From: GCA-002712045 sp028112705
GTDB taxonomy: Bacteria > Pseudomonadota > Alphaproteobacteria > Rhodobacterales > Rhodobacteraceae
DNA: 64,000 nucleotides
Assembly (NCBI GenBank): GCA_028112705.1
Contig: JAOGYN010000008.1
Span: 1 to 64,000, forward strand
Direction: 5' to 3'
How positions within the stretch are numbered: position 1 is the stretch's first letter; each line of letters opens with the position of its first letter. The notes below the pieces were generated by a model. That model had not been told where the DNA came from. It did no database searches and was given only the letters and a program-made list of their open reading frames with translations. Below are positions 16,661 through 24,780 of the stretch, piece by piece. The translations under genes and the position numbers were made by a program.

Positions 16661-18061
16661 TTATACTGAAGGGTAACAGAAACTGTCAGTTGAGCAATCG
16701 CCACCTTCAAGTCTAATTTGATGTGAGCGATAGCCTTCTGGAAATTCAACCCAAAAGTCTTTATTTAATGAGAAATCTCCATTTTCGGCTACATCAGCCA
16801 TAACCATTGCTCCGCCACGTTCGCCAGGATAAAACTGGTCGTCCCAGCTGGAGTATAAAGAGTTTGTCCAATATACTCGTTTACCATCACGACTAACTTC
16901 TAGCATTTGTGGCCCATAACCAAATTCTTTTCCATTTTTATGTTTGGTTTTAGTTACTATTCCTCCAATTTCAACTTTACCGTTGAGGACTGGATTCATT
17001 GGATCACTTACATCATACTGATGCATTTCTCCAGTTCCCCAGCAAGCAACATAGAGATATTTATCGTCTAAGCTAAGGTCAATATCAGTGACCAATGGTG
17101 GAACAGCTGAAAAACCTTTTAATAGCTCTGGTAAATCATTAGGATCTGCAGCTACGGGTGGTATTGTTATAGTTTTCTTAGCTTCAAAAGTTCCATCTTC
17201 TTTTCGCCACCAAGTAAATACAGCGCCTTCAAGATTTGAGGTGTCTACAACCACACCGCAAAAGCCATATTCTTTGACTGGGTCATGGGCTGGGCGAATT
17301 TCTAATGCCATTTGATGATTTGCACCAAGATCTATTGTTTGGACATTTTTCCTTGCCCGAAGGTCCCAAAAGTGAATAGAGTGACCATACTTATTGCTTA
17401 AAAGGTCTTCAGCAACAATACCGTTCTCATATTGAGGAGGTAAACCCCATTCAGAGCTAACCATATAATTACGTGGTAAATTCCACCAAAAATCGTACCC
17501 TTTTTCCTGTGCCCCTCGGTCCATTTCGTATCGACCAAGAATATCAAAAGTTTCACAATCCATTATAAATATTCCTGGAGGACCATCGGTTCCATCTTTT
17601 CCACCGCCACCTAGCGTAGAAACATAAATACCTTCAGGGCCACAGTGGATAGTGTGTGGACGAGAGTAACCAGTTTTAGCCATAATTTCATCAGCTTCAA
17701 TGATTTTATGAATTTTGGCTTTTAGTGGTTCTTTTACATCGATAATGTAAATACGTGATGATTTTATTCCTGGAATTATTAAATATCGGCGCTCCAGAAA
17801 TGCATGGCCAGTAAGAGGTGATAATGAAGCTGAACACGCATTCCAACCAAAATGATGGAATTCATCACCTAAATTTGGCATAAATAAGCTATGTAATATC
17901 TTACTGTAAGTTTTTGACTTTGGATCAACATCAATAACTGCTAACCCATCAGGTTTTGTCCCATCTGGGCTGAGCATCAGGGTAAATGCTAGTTTCTCAG
18001 CGGGTGCTTTCATAGCTAATTCAGCAGTGGCATGAAAGGTTGGGTCTGGTCTTAAATTCAT
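16661..18061 (-). CDS. mtoX: Methanethiol oxidase, selenium-binding protein (SBP56) family
   Basis: Member of the SBP56/SELENBP1 family, whose bacterial and human members oxidise methanethiol to formaldehyde, H2S and H2O2 with copper. The 466-residue length is typical. Features seen: WNACSASLSPLTGHAFLERR with the family Cys near residue 60, SRPHTIHCGPEGIYVSTLGG, FWWNLPRNYMVSSEWG, HQMALEIRPAHDP, and DDKYLYVACWGTGEMHQYDV. There is no N-terminal signal peptide, so it appears cytoplasmic. A strong GGAGGATATTT site precedes the ATG. It lies 93 bases after sqr on the same strand, which fits: the enzyme releases H2S and the next enzyme oxidises it. The substrate is inferred from the family. Confidence 0.82.
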   Translation of the reverse strand: MNLRPDPTFHATAELAMKAPAEKLAFTLMLSPDGTKPDGLAVIDVDPKSKTYSKILHSLFMPNLGDEFHHFGWNACSASLSPLTGHAFLERRYLIIPGIKSSRIYIIDVKEPLKAKIHKIIEADEIMAKTGYSRPHTIHCGPEGIYVSTLGGGGKDGTDGPPGIFIMDCETFDILGRYEMDRGAQEKGYDFWWNLPRNYMVSSEWGLPPQYENGIVAEDLLSNKYGHSIHFWDLRARKNVQTIDLGANHQMALEIRPAHDPVKEYGFCGVVVDTSNLEGAVFTWWRKEDGTFEAKKTITIPPVAADPNDLPELLKGFSAVPPLVTDIDLSLDDKYLYVACWGTGEMHQYDVSDPMNPVLNGKVEIGGIVTKTKHKNGKEFGYGPQMLEVSRDGKRVYWTNSLYSSWDDQFYPGERGGAMVMADVAENGDFSLNKDFWVEFPEGYRSHQIRLEGGDCSTDSFCYPSV

Positions 18062-18154
18062 AAATATCCTCCATTAATTAATTTTATTATTGTTAATATA
18101 TTTCGACCAATTAATTGTGGGCCGGTTTCTTTAGTATTTAATTTAATTTTGTTA

Positions 18155-19375
18155 TTATGTTTTAATAGGTTTTGTTAGCCATTCTCGGCCTTTAAGCATT
18201 ACATTCCAATACACAGCTGGTAATATTGATTTTTTTAAAATCCATGCTAGCCGGCGTGGTTTCGTTGAGTCCCAAGGAAAAGTAGGCATCACTTTCCCCC
18301 CATAACCAAATTCAGCAAGAATTATCTTTCCTTTCTCAACAGTAAGTGGACAAGAACCATAACCATCATATTCAGGTTTTGGATTGTCTCCAGCAATAAC
18401 TGCCATAATATTTGATGCAACTATTGGTGCTTGTTTTCGAACTGCTGCTGCAGTTTTAGCATTTGGAGTTGATGTAACATCTCCAATCCCAAAAATATTT
18501 GGAAATTTTGTGTGTTGAAGTGTGGCTTGGTTCACATCTACCCAGCCACCTTCATTTGAAATTGGACTTGATTTTATAAAGTCAGGGGCACACTGTGGTG
18601 GGCAGACATGTATCATGTCAAACTTTTTCTCGATAACTTCCGCCTCGGAGTCTTCCTTGTTTACTTTAAACCAAGCGGTCTTATTTGCACCATCTATCTT
18701 CACTAAATTATGACCAAAATCTAAGTTAATTTTATATTTTTTTACATATTCCATAAGTGGTGGAACGTAGGGCGCACAACCAAAAAGCACTGGGCCTGCA
18801 TTGCAAAAAGAAATGTTCATTTCGTCTAGCTGACTATTTTTCAACCAATGATCACAAGATAAGTACATTGCTTTTTGTGGTGCTCCTGCACACTTTATCG
18901 GCATTGCTGGTTGGGTAAAAATAGCTTCTTTTCCCTTCATCTCTTGGACAAGTTTCCAGGTATAAGGGGCGAGATCATAGCGATAATTTGAAGTTACTCC
19001 ATTCTGTCCAAGGGTTTCAGTTAGCCCTTCTATTGCTTCCCAATCTAGTTTTAAACCACACGCGACCAAAAGAATTTTGTATTTGAGAGACGAACCATCC
19101 GACAATGTAACTAAGTTTTGCTCTGGTTCAAATTTAGTCACAGATCCTTTAATCCGTTTAACTCCCGATGGCCATACAGAGATCGTATCGCGTCGGGTTT
19201 CTTCTTTATTAAAGATACCTGCGCCAACCATTGTCCAACCAGGTTGATAGTAATGATCATCGGATGGTTCAATGATAGTTATCTCCAATGAACGATTTCT
19301 CTTTAGAAGACTTGTGGCTGTTGCAATGCCACCGGCACCACCACCCACTATTAAAATCTGATTTATACTATCCAT
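18155..19375 (-). CDS. sqr: Sulfide:quinone oxidoreductase-type flavoprotein
   Basis: FAD-dependent oxidation of sulfide to sulfane sulfur with electrons to quinone. The N-terminal GGGAGGIATATSLL FAD motif and YYQPGWTMVGAG are followed by KCAGAPQKAMYLSCDHWL and VCPPQCAPDF. This places it nearer the mitochondrial SQOR-like group than the classical bacterial type I. Cys residues in those two motifs are candidates for the redox pair. ATG at 19375 is preceded by GGGGGAG with five-base spacing; the longer in-frame extension to 19432 is not family-like. It is the first gene of the sqr-mtoX-membrane protein operon. A type II NADH dehydrogenase is unlikely given the motif set. Confidence 0.82.
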   Translation of the reverse strand: MDSINQILIVGGGAGGIATATSLLKRNRSLEITIIEPSDDHYYQPGWTMVGAGIFNKEETRRDTISVWPSGVKRIKGSVTKFEPEQNLVTLSDGSSLKYKILLVACGLKLDWEAIEGLTETLGQNGVTSNYRYDLAPYTWKLVQEMKGKEAIFTQPAMPIKCAGAPQKAMYLSCDHWLKNSQLDEMNISFCNAGPVLFGCAPYVPPLMEYVKKYKINLDFGHNLVKIDGANKTAWFKVNKEDSEAEVIEKKFDMIHVCPPQCAPDFIKSSPISNEGGWVDVNQATLQHTKFPNIFGIGDVTSTPNAKTAAAVRKQAPIVASNIMAVIAGDNPKPEYDGYGSCPLTVEKGKIILAEFGYGGKVMPTFPWDSTKPRRLAWILKKSILPAVYWNVMLKGREWLTKPIKT

Positions 19376-19441
19376 AACTACTCCCCCACTATGTATAATC
19401 AAACGTTCAGATATATTAATATGACTTGTCAATGGAACTTG

Positions 19442-19457
19442 TGACGACGTTACGTCA
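19442..19457. promoter_or_regulatory. Inverted repeat in the sqr/PCuAC divergent region
   Basis: TGACG-N6-CGTCA, a short inverted repeat at 19442-19457, lies between divergent sqr and the copper-chaperone-like gene, 67-82 bases from the sqr start. It could be an operator for a dimeric regulator of one or both genes; chance is not excluded. Confidence 0.25.
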
Positions 19458-19586
19458 AATTGTAGCTATAAGAAAATGCGTCTTCTGCAAGTTGAATTTT
19501 AAGTCTTTATTGTGATAGCCTTATCAAATAATAAGTTGAATATTTAATAAAGTTACTTAGCCAAACTTCTGCAAAGGAAAGACCAA

Positions 19587-20063
19587 ATGAAGATTTTTAT
19601 TCTCACTTTGAATTTCATTTTAATTTTTGCACTACCTATTAAAGCTGATATTTTTGTTAAGAATGCATTTGCGATAACTAGCACACCAATGGCTAAATCA
19701 GGTGCGATTTTTATGACAATTGATAATAATGGTAATTATGATGATCAATTGTTATCAGTAGTTACTGATATATCAAAAATGTCTCAACTTCATACGCACA
19801 AGATGGAAGGTGATATAATGAAGATGGTTCACGTTCATGAAGGATTAAAAATAGGTGCGCAAAGTCATACTAAATTAGAGCGAGGTGGAAGTCATGTTAT
19901 GTTGATGGGCATCAGTAAAGTTTTAAAAGTAAATGAATTATTTTCTTTGAGCTTAAAATTTAAAAATGCTGGGATTATTAAGATTCAAGTACCATATCAT
20001 GGCACTGGACAGAAAAAGGTTAAAATGAAACATAAGACTGAAGACAATGGGGGTGACTATTAA
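19587..20063 (+). CDS. Periplasmic copper chaperone, PCu(A)C family
   Basis: PCu(A)C (DUF461) proteins carry Cu(I) in the periplasm for oxidase maturation. The N-terminus (about 20 residues ending IKA) is a signal peptide. The metal motif is visible: SQLHTHKMEGDIMKMVHV followed about 20 residues later by RGGSHVMLMGI, giving the family's His and Met ligands. Length of 158 is normal. It is divergent from the sqr-mtoX operon; since methanethiol oxidases of that family need copper, a functional link is attractive but unproven, as this protein is periplasmic and MtoX here lacks a signal peptide. Usual partners (Sco, cytochrome oxidase) are not adjacent. Confidence 0.8.
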   Translation: MKIFILTLNFILIFALPIKADIFVKNAFAITSTPMAKSGAIFMTIDNNGNYDDQLLSVVTDISKMSQLHTHKMEGDIMKMVHVHEGLKIGAQSHTKLERGGSHVMLMGISKVLKVNELFSLSLKFKNAGIIKIQVPYHGTGQKKVKMKHKTEDNGGDY

Positions 20064-20170
20064 TATTTTCGGTATATTAAAAGGTAAAGAACCTTTCAGA
20101 ATAAAAAATTCTAATGTATAAAGTAATTAAGTAATTGAAACTCGAGTTATAGTTAAAAAGGATAATAAAA

Positions 20171-20779
20171 ATGGCATTTAATCTTCCAGAACTACCTTAT
20201 CAGCACGACGCACTGTCTGATTTGGGGATGAGTAAAGAAACTTTAGAGTTTCATCATGACTTACACCATAAAGCGTATGTAGATAACGGTAATAAGTTGA
20301 TTGCTGGCACAGACTGGGAAGGAAAGACTTTAGAGGAAATAATCACTGGGACTTATAACAATGAGACAGTGGCTCAAAATGGTATTTTTAATAATATTTC
20401 TCAGTTGTGGAACCATAATCAATTTTGGGAAATGATGGGTCCATCAGGAAAGAATATACCATCTCATTTGGAAAGTAGGATAAAAGACTCTTTTGGATCA
20501 GTCGAGAAATTTAAAGAGGAATTTTGTGCAGCTGGTGTTGGTCAGTTTGGCTCTGGTTGGTGTTGGCTAGTGCTTGATACTGATGGTGGTTTAAAGATAA
20601 CCAAGACTGAAAATGGTGTGAACCCCCTTTGTTTTAATCAAGTTGCATTGCTAGGCTGTGATGTTTGGGAACACTCTTATTATATTGATTTCAGGAATAA
20701 GCGACCAGTATATTTAGCAAACTTTCTTGAAAAATTGGTCAATTGGGAGAATGTAGCAGAGCGACTAGGTTCTAAGTAA
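20171..20779 (+). CDS. sodB: Superoxide dismutase, iron type
   Basis: Converts superoxide to H2O2 and O2 in the cytoplasm. Ligands are seen in LEFHHDLHHKAYV (His), LWNHNQFW (His), and CDVWEHSYYIDF (Asp and His). The Gln two residues before WNH (FNNISQLWNH) is the second-sphere residue position typical of iron rather than manganese enzymes. 202 residues, normal. An AAAAAGGATAATAAAA site precedes the ATG. It follows the copper-chaperone-like gene by about 107 bases and probably has its own promoter. Confidence 0.93.
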   Translation: MAFNLPELPYQHDALSDLGMSKETLEFHHDLHHKAYVDNGNKLIAGTDWEGKTLEEIITGTYNNETVAQNGIFNNISQLWNHNQFWEMMGPSGKNIPSHLESRIKDSFGSVEKFKEEFCAAGVGQFGSGWCWLVLDTDGGLKITKTENGVNPLCFNQVALLGCDVWEHSYYIDFRNKRPVYLANFLEKLVNWENVAERLGSK

Positions 20780-20801
20780 AAATAGACAATAACATCGTTG
20801 T

Positions 20802-21386
20802 TTAATGGAGTGCTTGCAAGCTTGTCTCTAAATCTGCAACAGATTCCGTAATTTGAAATTTGCCTAATAGATCTGAATCAGCAAAGTCTTGTTTGATCAT
20901 ATGTTCTATTAGGTGGATTAAAGGATCCCAGTAGCCGTCAATGTTTAACAAATAGACTGGTTTTTTATTTATCCCCAATTGAGTCCACGTTAAGATTTCA
21001 AAAAATTCATCAAGCGATCCTGCCCCACCAGGTAAGGTCACAATAACGTCACTATTTGTGAACATTATTTTTTTCCTATCGTGCATGTTCTCTGTCACAA
21101 TAAAGGAGGTTAGATCAGTCTTGCCAACCTCCTTTTGCAAGAGATGCTCAGGTATAACTCCGAATGTTTCTCCACCATTATTTTGACAGCTCTTGGCAAG
21201 AGCTCCCATTAGCCCAATATCACCGGCTCCATAAACTAACCGCCATCTATTTTTTGCTAACATCTGACCAGTTTCTTCTGCTGCTTTTTTAAACTCCTTA
21301 TTTTTCCCAAAGCGTGATCCGCAAAATACACAAATTGAAAATTTAAAAGAATTCATTGCAAATAATCCATAAGTCTTGTTTGTCAT
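20802..21386 (-). CDS. LOG family protein (TIGR00730), nucleotide 5'-phosphoribohydrolase-like
   Basis: Rossmann-fold protein of the Lonely Guy family, which cleaves nucleoside 5'-monophosphates such as cytokinin ribotides or AMP. Seen: SICVFCGSRFGKN, YGAGDIGLMGALA, and the active-site PGGAGSLDEFFE, with Ser in place of the common Thr of PGGxGTxxE. Length of 194 matches family. Two starts are possible, ATG at 21386 and ATG at 21356 (MNSFKFS); neither has a clear ribosome-binding site. It is convergent with sodB and divergent from the LysM gene. In vivo substrate in bacteria is usually unknown. Confidence 0.85.
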   Translation of the reverse strand: MTNKTYGLFAMNSFKFSICVFCGSRFGKNKEFKKAAEETGQMLAKNRWRLVYGAGDIGLMGALAKSCQNNGGETFGVIPEHLLQKEVGKTDLTSFIVTENMHDRKKIMFTNSDVIVTLPGGAGSLDEFFEILTWTQLGINKKPVYLLNIDGYWDPLIHLIEHMIKQDFADSDLLGKFQITESVADLETSLQALH

Positions 21387-21495
21387 AGTTCTGTTAATTA
21401 TGTTATGATGATGTTAATTGAAAAAATAAACAAGTCTTAATGGGCCTTAGAGTCCCTAAGACTTTTTAGACATAGACGTATGGATTGAGTAAATA

Positions 21496-22848
21496 GTGAA
21501 AAATAAGCTAATTTCTACAGAAAATATAACGTTATTGTTAGTTTTAATAATTGGTATTTTGATAGCTGTAATAGGTTATCGAAATGACCCGGTTATTACT
21601 TCTAAAACAACGTCTGATAATGCTGTTGAAAGTACTGAACTTCAAATTACTAAGACAGAAGAATCAAAGAATAACGACGAAGTTACTAAGTCACTTGAGT
21701 CTGAAAGTGTTGAAACGAATGAACCGTCTGAAAATGCAAGTATAGAACCAAGAAAGATTCCAGCACCAAAATTTGATTTATTTAGTATAGATCAATCAGG
21801 CTCTGCTACTATTGTTGGAAAAGGTTTAGCTGGGGAAAGTTTGGATATCATAATTGATGGAAAGGTTGTTTCGAAAATAATTCCAGATAATAACGGTGAC
21901 TTTGCTACTTTCTTGGACATTGGTATTTCTAAAACACCACGCTCCTTAACCTTGAGAACCACACATTCTGACGGAAGAGTGGTTGCTTCTGAAGAAACGG
22001 TTTTAATTACCCCTATTTTGAAAACGGGTATTCAAGAAGAAACATCAACTACCAGTGCTAGTGACAGTGCTAGTGCTAGTGACGGCGCCAGTGCTAGTGA
22101 CAGTGCTAGTGCTAGTGACGGCGCCAGTGCTAATGACAGTGCTAGTGCTAGTGAAAGCGCCAGTGCAATTATTACAGCAAGTAGTGGTTCATCTAATGAT
22201 GAAGTAAAGTTGAAGCCGACTTCTTCTACTTCATCATCTGAATTGGATTCTAAGTTATCAGATGATTCTGAAACTACTGATGTTTCAATAGCAATTGTGT
22301 CTTCAAAAGAAATAAGAGTAATTTCACCTGCCTTACAAAATAATGCTCCTAAAGTACTAGACGTTATAATTGATGCTATTTCTTATGATGAAGAAGGCGA
22401 GGTTCTATTGACAGGAAGAGGCATAGAGGACCAACACATACGCATATATGTGGATAATAAACCGATAAAAACTAGCTCAATAAAAGCAGATGGCACCTGG
22501 AGTTTGGATCTGGAGGAGATAGATGCAGGTGTGTATATTTTGCGTATAGACCAATTAGATTCTGATGGGGTAGTAACCTCAAGAACCGAAACCCCTTTTC
22601 AAAAAGAAACTTCAGACGTCGCAATAAGAATGGCGGCACTACAAAATAATAATAACAAAGAAAGCTCCCCAAATCTAGGGATTGGATTGTCGACAGTTAT
22701 AATTCAACCAGGATATACTTTATGGGCCGTTGCGAAGAAAACATATGGGTTAGGTATGCAATACGTTCGAATATATCACGCTAATAAAGATCAAATTAGG
22801 GACCCAGATTTGATTTACCCGGGTCAGATATTTAAGCTGCCAGAATAG
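21496..22848 (+). CDS. Membrane-anchored LysM protein with Ser/Ala/Asp repeat linker
   Basis: 450 residues. An N-terminal helix (about residues 10-28) anchors the protein, so the rest is periplasmic. Two similar immunoglobulin-like modules (around residues 105-175 and 285-350) repeat the pattern of a 'GKGLAGESLDIIIDGK / GRGIEDQHIRIYVDNK' turn. Between them lies a low-complexity Ser/Ala/Asp tract coded by an 18-bp repeat. The C-terminal 50 residues are a LysM domain (QPGYTLWAVAKKTYG ... YPGQIFKLPE) expected to bind peptidoglycan. The start is a GTG. A cell-wall structural or divisome-related role is possible; such LysM proteins are common in Rhodobacterales between the LOG and Atm1-type genes. 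Confidence 0.78.
   Translation: MKNKLISTENITLLLVLIIGILIAVIGYRNDPVITSKTTSDNAVESTELQITKTEESKNNDEVTKSLESESVETNEPSENASIEPRKIPAPKFDLFSIDQSGSATIVGKGLAGESLDIIIDGKVVSKIIPDNNGDFATFLDIGISKTPRSLTLRTTHSDGRVVASEETVLITPILKTGIQEETSTTSASDSASASDGASASDSASASDGASANDSASASESASAIITASSGSSNDEVKLKPTSSTSSSELDSKLSDDSETTDVSIAIVSSKEIRVISPALQNNAPKVLDVIIDAISYDEEGEVLLTGRGIEDQHIRIYVDNKPIKTSSIKADGTWSLDLEEIDAGVYILRIDQLDSDGVVTSRTETPFQKETSDVAIRMAALQNNNNKESSPNLGIGLSTVIIQPGYTLWAVAKKTYGLGMQYVRIYHANKDQIRDPDLIYPGQIFKLPE
22054..22161 (+). repeat. Six tandem copies of an 18-bp repeat inside the LysM gene
   Basis: Six back-to-back 18-bp units of the form AGTGCTAGTGACRGYGCY encode Ser-Ala-Ser-Asp-(Ser/Gly)-Ala. Copies alternate between ACAGTGCT and ACGGCGCC endings, so the tract is also a 36-bp higher-order repeat; the fifth and sixth units have drifted. 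It is visibly richer in G+C than its surroundings and keeps the frame whatever the copy number. Confidence 0.9.
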
Positions 22849-22921
22849 TAGTATTGAATAATTAATTGCATTAAAAATTTACAATTGAGTACTACTTAGT
22901 TAACGCAGGTATCGAGAATTT

Positions 22922-24757
22922 ATGTCAAACTCCGTAAAAAACAAAACCACTGGATCTACAAGCTCTAATTGGCGCACTGTGAAAAGAGTTACGCCTTATC
23001 TTTGGCCAAAGGCTAGCGAACAATTTTGGGTGAAACGCCGCGTTGTTCTTGCCATGCTAGCTTTAACTCTTTCAAAAATAATTGCCGTTGCCACGCCATT
23101 TTTATTTAAAGCTGCTGTTGATGGTTTAGCTAAAGTTGGTGAGTCTAATGATGCATTGATGTTACTATTGGGCGCTGGTGGATTAATGTTCGCTTATGGT
23201 TTTTTTAGATTATCTAGTGTTGGATTTGGTGAGTTACGAGATGCTATTTTTGCCAGAGTTGGGCAAAGGGCTTTAAGGTCTTTGGCATTGGAAACTTTTG
23301 AACACATCCACGCACTATCCTTACGATATCATATCTCTAGAAAAACAGGTGGTCTGAGTAGAATAATTGAGCGTGGTGTGAAAGGTGTTGATTTCTTATT
23401 AAGATTTATGCTTTTTTCGATTATTCCCTTGTTAATTGAATTAACATTAGTTGCTACTATTTTATTTATCGTATTTGATGTTTGGTATTTAGCAGTAATA
23501 TTAGTGACAATTTCTTTATACATTTGGTTCACATTCACTGTTTCGGAGTGGCGTTTAAAAGTCCGCCAAGAAATGAATAGGCAAGATACTGATGCTAATC
23601 AGAAAGCTATAGATAGCCTTTTAAACTTTGAAACGGTCAAATACTTTAATGCCGAAAAAGTGGAAGCAGCCAGATATGATTCCTCTATGCGGTTATATGA
23701 AGCTGCAGCATTAAAGACATCTTACTCACTTTCATTTTTAAACTTTGGACAGGCATTTCTTATTACAAGTGGGTTAGTGACTGTCATGGTGATGGCTGCA
23801 TTTGGTGTGCAGAGTGGTGACCTTACGGTTGGGGATTTCGTATTGGTAAATGCTTACATGATACAGATTACGATGCCTTTAAATTTTTTGGGTACGGTTT
23901 ATAGAGAAATTAGACAAGCACTTGTCGATATGAGTGAGATGTTTGATCTTCTCGAGCAACCACCTGAAGTTACTGATGATGAGAATGCATATGATTTGGT
24001 TGTTAGGGAAGGATTGATCGACTTTAAGGACATTACATTTGGGTATGAGAAAAATAGAGTAATCTTAAAGAACTTTAATTTATCTGTGGGTGCTGGTCAA
24101 AATATTGCTATCGTAGGAACGTCGGGCTCTGGCAAGTCAACCATTGGGCGTTTGTTATTTAGATTTTATGATACGGATAAGGGAGCTTTATTTATTGATG
24201 GTGTCGATATTAAAGAGGTTACCCAGTCTAGTCTTCATTCGGCGATTGGGATTGTTCCTCAAGATACTGTTTTATTTAACGATACTATCTATTATAATAT
24301 TGCATACGGAAATACTGAAGCAAGTTATGATAAAGTTATAGAGGCAGCCAAAGCTGCAAAAATTCATGAATTTATTTCTAATTTACCTGATGGATATGAT
24401 ACGACAGTTGGCGAACGGGGGTTAAAATTATCTGGAGGCGAAAAGCAACGGGTAGGTATTGCCAGAACATTGCTAAAAAATCCTCCCATTTTGTTATTAG
24501 ATGAGGCAACATCATCGTTGGATACTGAGACTGAAAACAGCATACAGGACAGTTTAAATAAAATGTTAGAAGACAGAACGGTAATCACCATTGCCCACAG
24601 ACTTTCAACAATAGTTAAGAGTGATCTTATCGTTGTTTTAGAAAATGGTGAAATTGTAGAGCAAGGAACACACATTGAACTTTTAGATTTAAAACGCCGT
24701 TACAGTAAAATGTGGAAACGGCAAGCAAATGAGCAAGAGGTTAAAGTCCATAATTAA
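22922..24757 (+). CDS. Atm1/HMT1-type ABC exporter
   Basis: Full-length half-transporter of 611 residues: six-helix membrane domain (about residues 40-335) then ATPase domain with Walker A GTSGSGKST (about 399-407), signature LSGGEKQR, Walker B ILLLDEATSSLD and switch AHRLST. The membrane domain (ALRSLALETFEHIHALSLRYHISRKTGGLSRIIERG, NFETVKYFNAE) matches the ABCB7/Atm1 group, which exports glutathione-linked sulfur or metal species. It lies downstream of the LysM gene with 73 bases between. Roles in Fe-S/thiol homeostasis or metal tolerance are both possible. Confidence 0.88.
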   Translation: MSNSVKNKTTGSTSSNWRTVKRVTPYLWPKASEQFWVKRRVVLAMLALTLSKIIAVATPFLFKAAVDGLAKVGESNDALMLLLGAGGLMFAYGFFRLSSVGFGELRDAIFARVGQRALRSLALETFEHIHALSLRYHISRKTGGLSRIIERGVKGVDFLLRFMLFSIIPLLIELTLVATILFIVFDVWYLAVILVTISLYIWFTFTVSEWRLKVRQEMNRQDTDANQKAIDSLLNFETVKYFNAEKVEAARYDSSMRLYEAAALKTSYSLSFLNFGQAFLITSGLVTVMVMAAFGVQSGDLTVGDFVLVNAYMIQITMPLNFLGTVYREIRQALVDMSEMFDLLEQPPEVTDDENAYDLVVREGLIDFKDITFGYEKNRVILKNFNLSVGAGQNIAIVGTSGSGKSTIGRLLFRFYDTDKGALFIDGVDIKEVTQSSLHSAIGIVPQDTVLFNDTIYYNIAYGNTEASYDKVIEAAKAAKIHEFISNLPDGYDTTVGERGLKLSGGEKQRVGIARTLLKNPPILLLDEATSSLDTETENSIQDSLNKMLEDRTVITIAHRLSTIVKSDLIVVLENGEIVEQGTHIELLDLKRRYSKMWKRQANEQEVKVHN

Positions 24758-24780
24758 GAAATTATTATGGGTATTTAAAC

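Noticed and set aside
22054..22161. Tandem 18-bp repeats as a CRISPR array
   Set aside because: Units are contiguous with no spacers and lie inside a coding frame; they encode a low-complexity linker.
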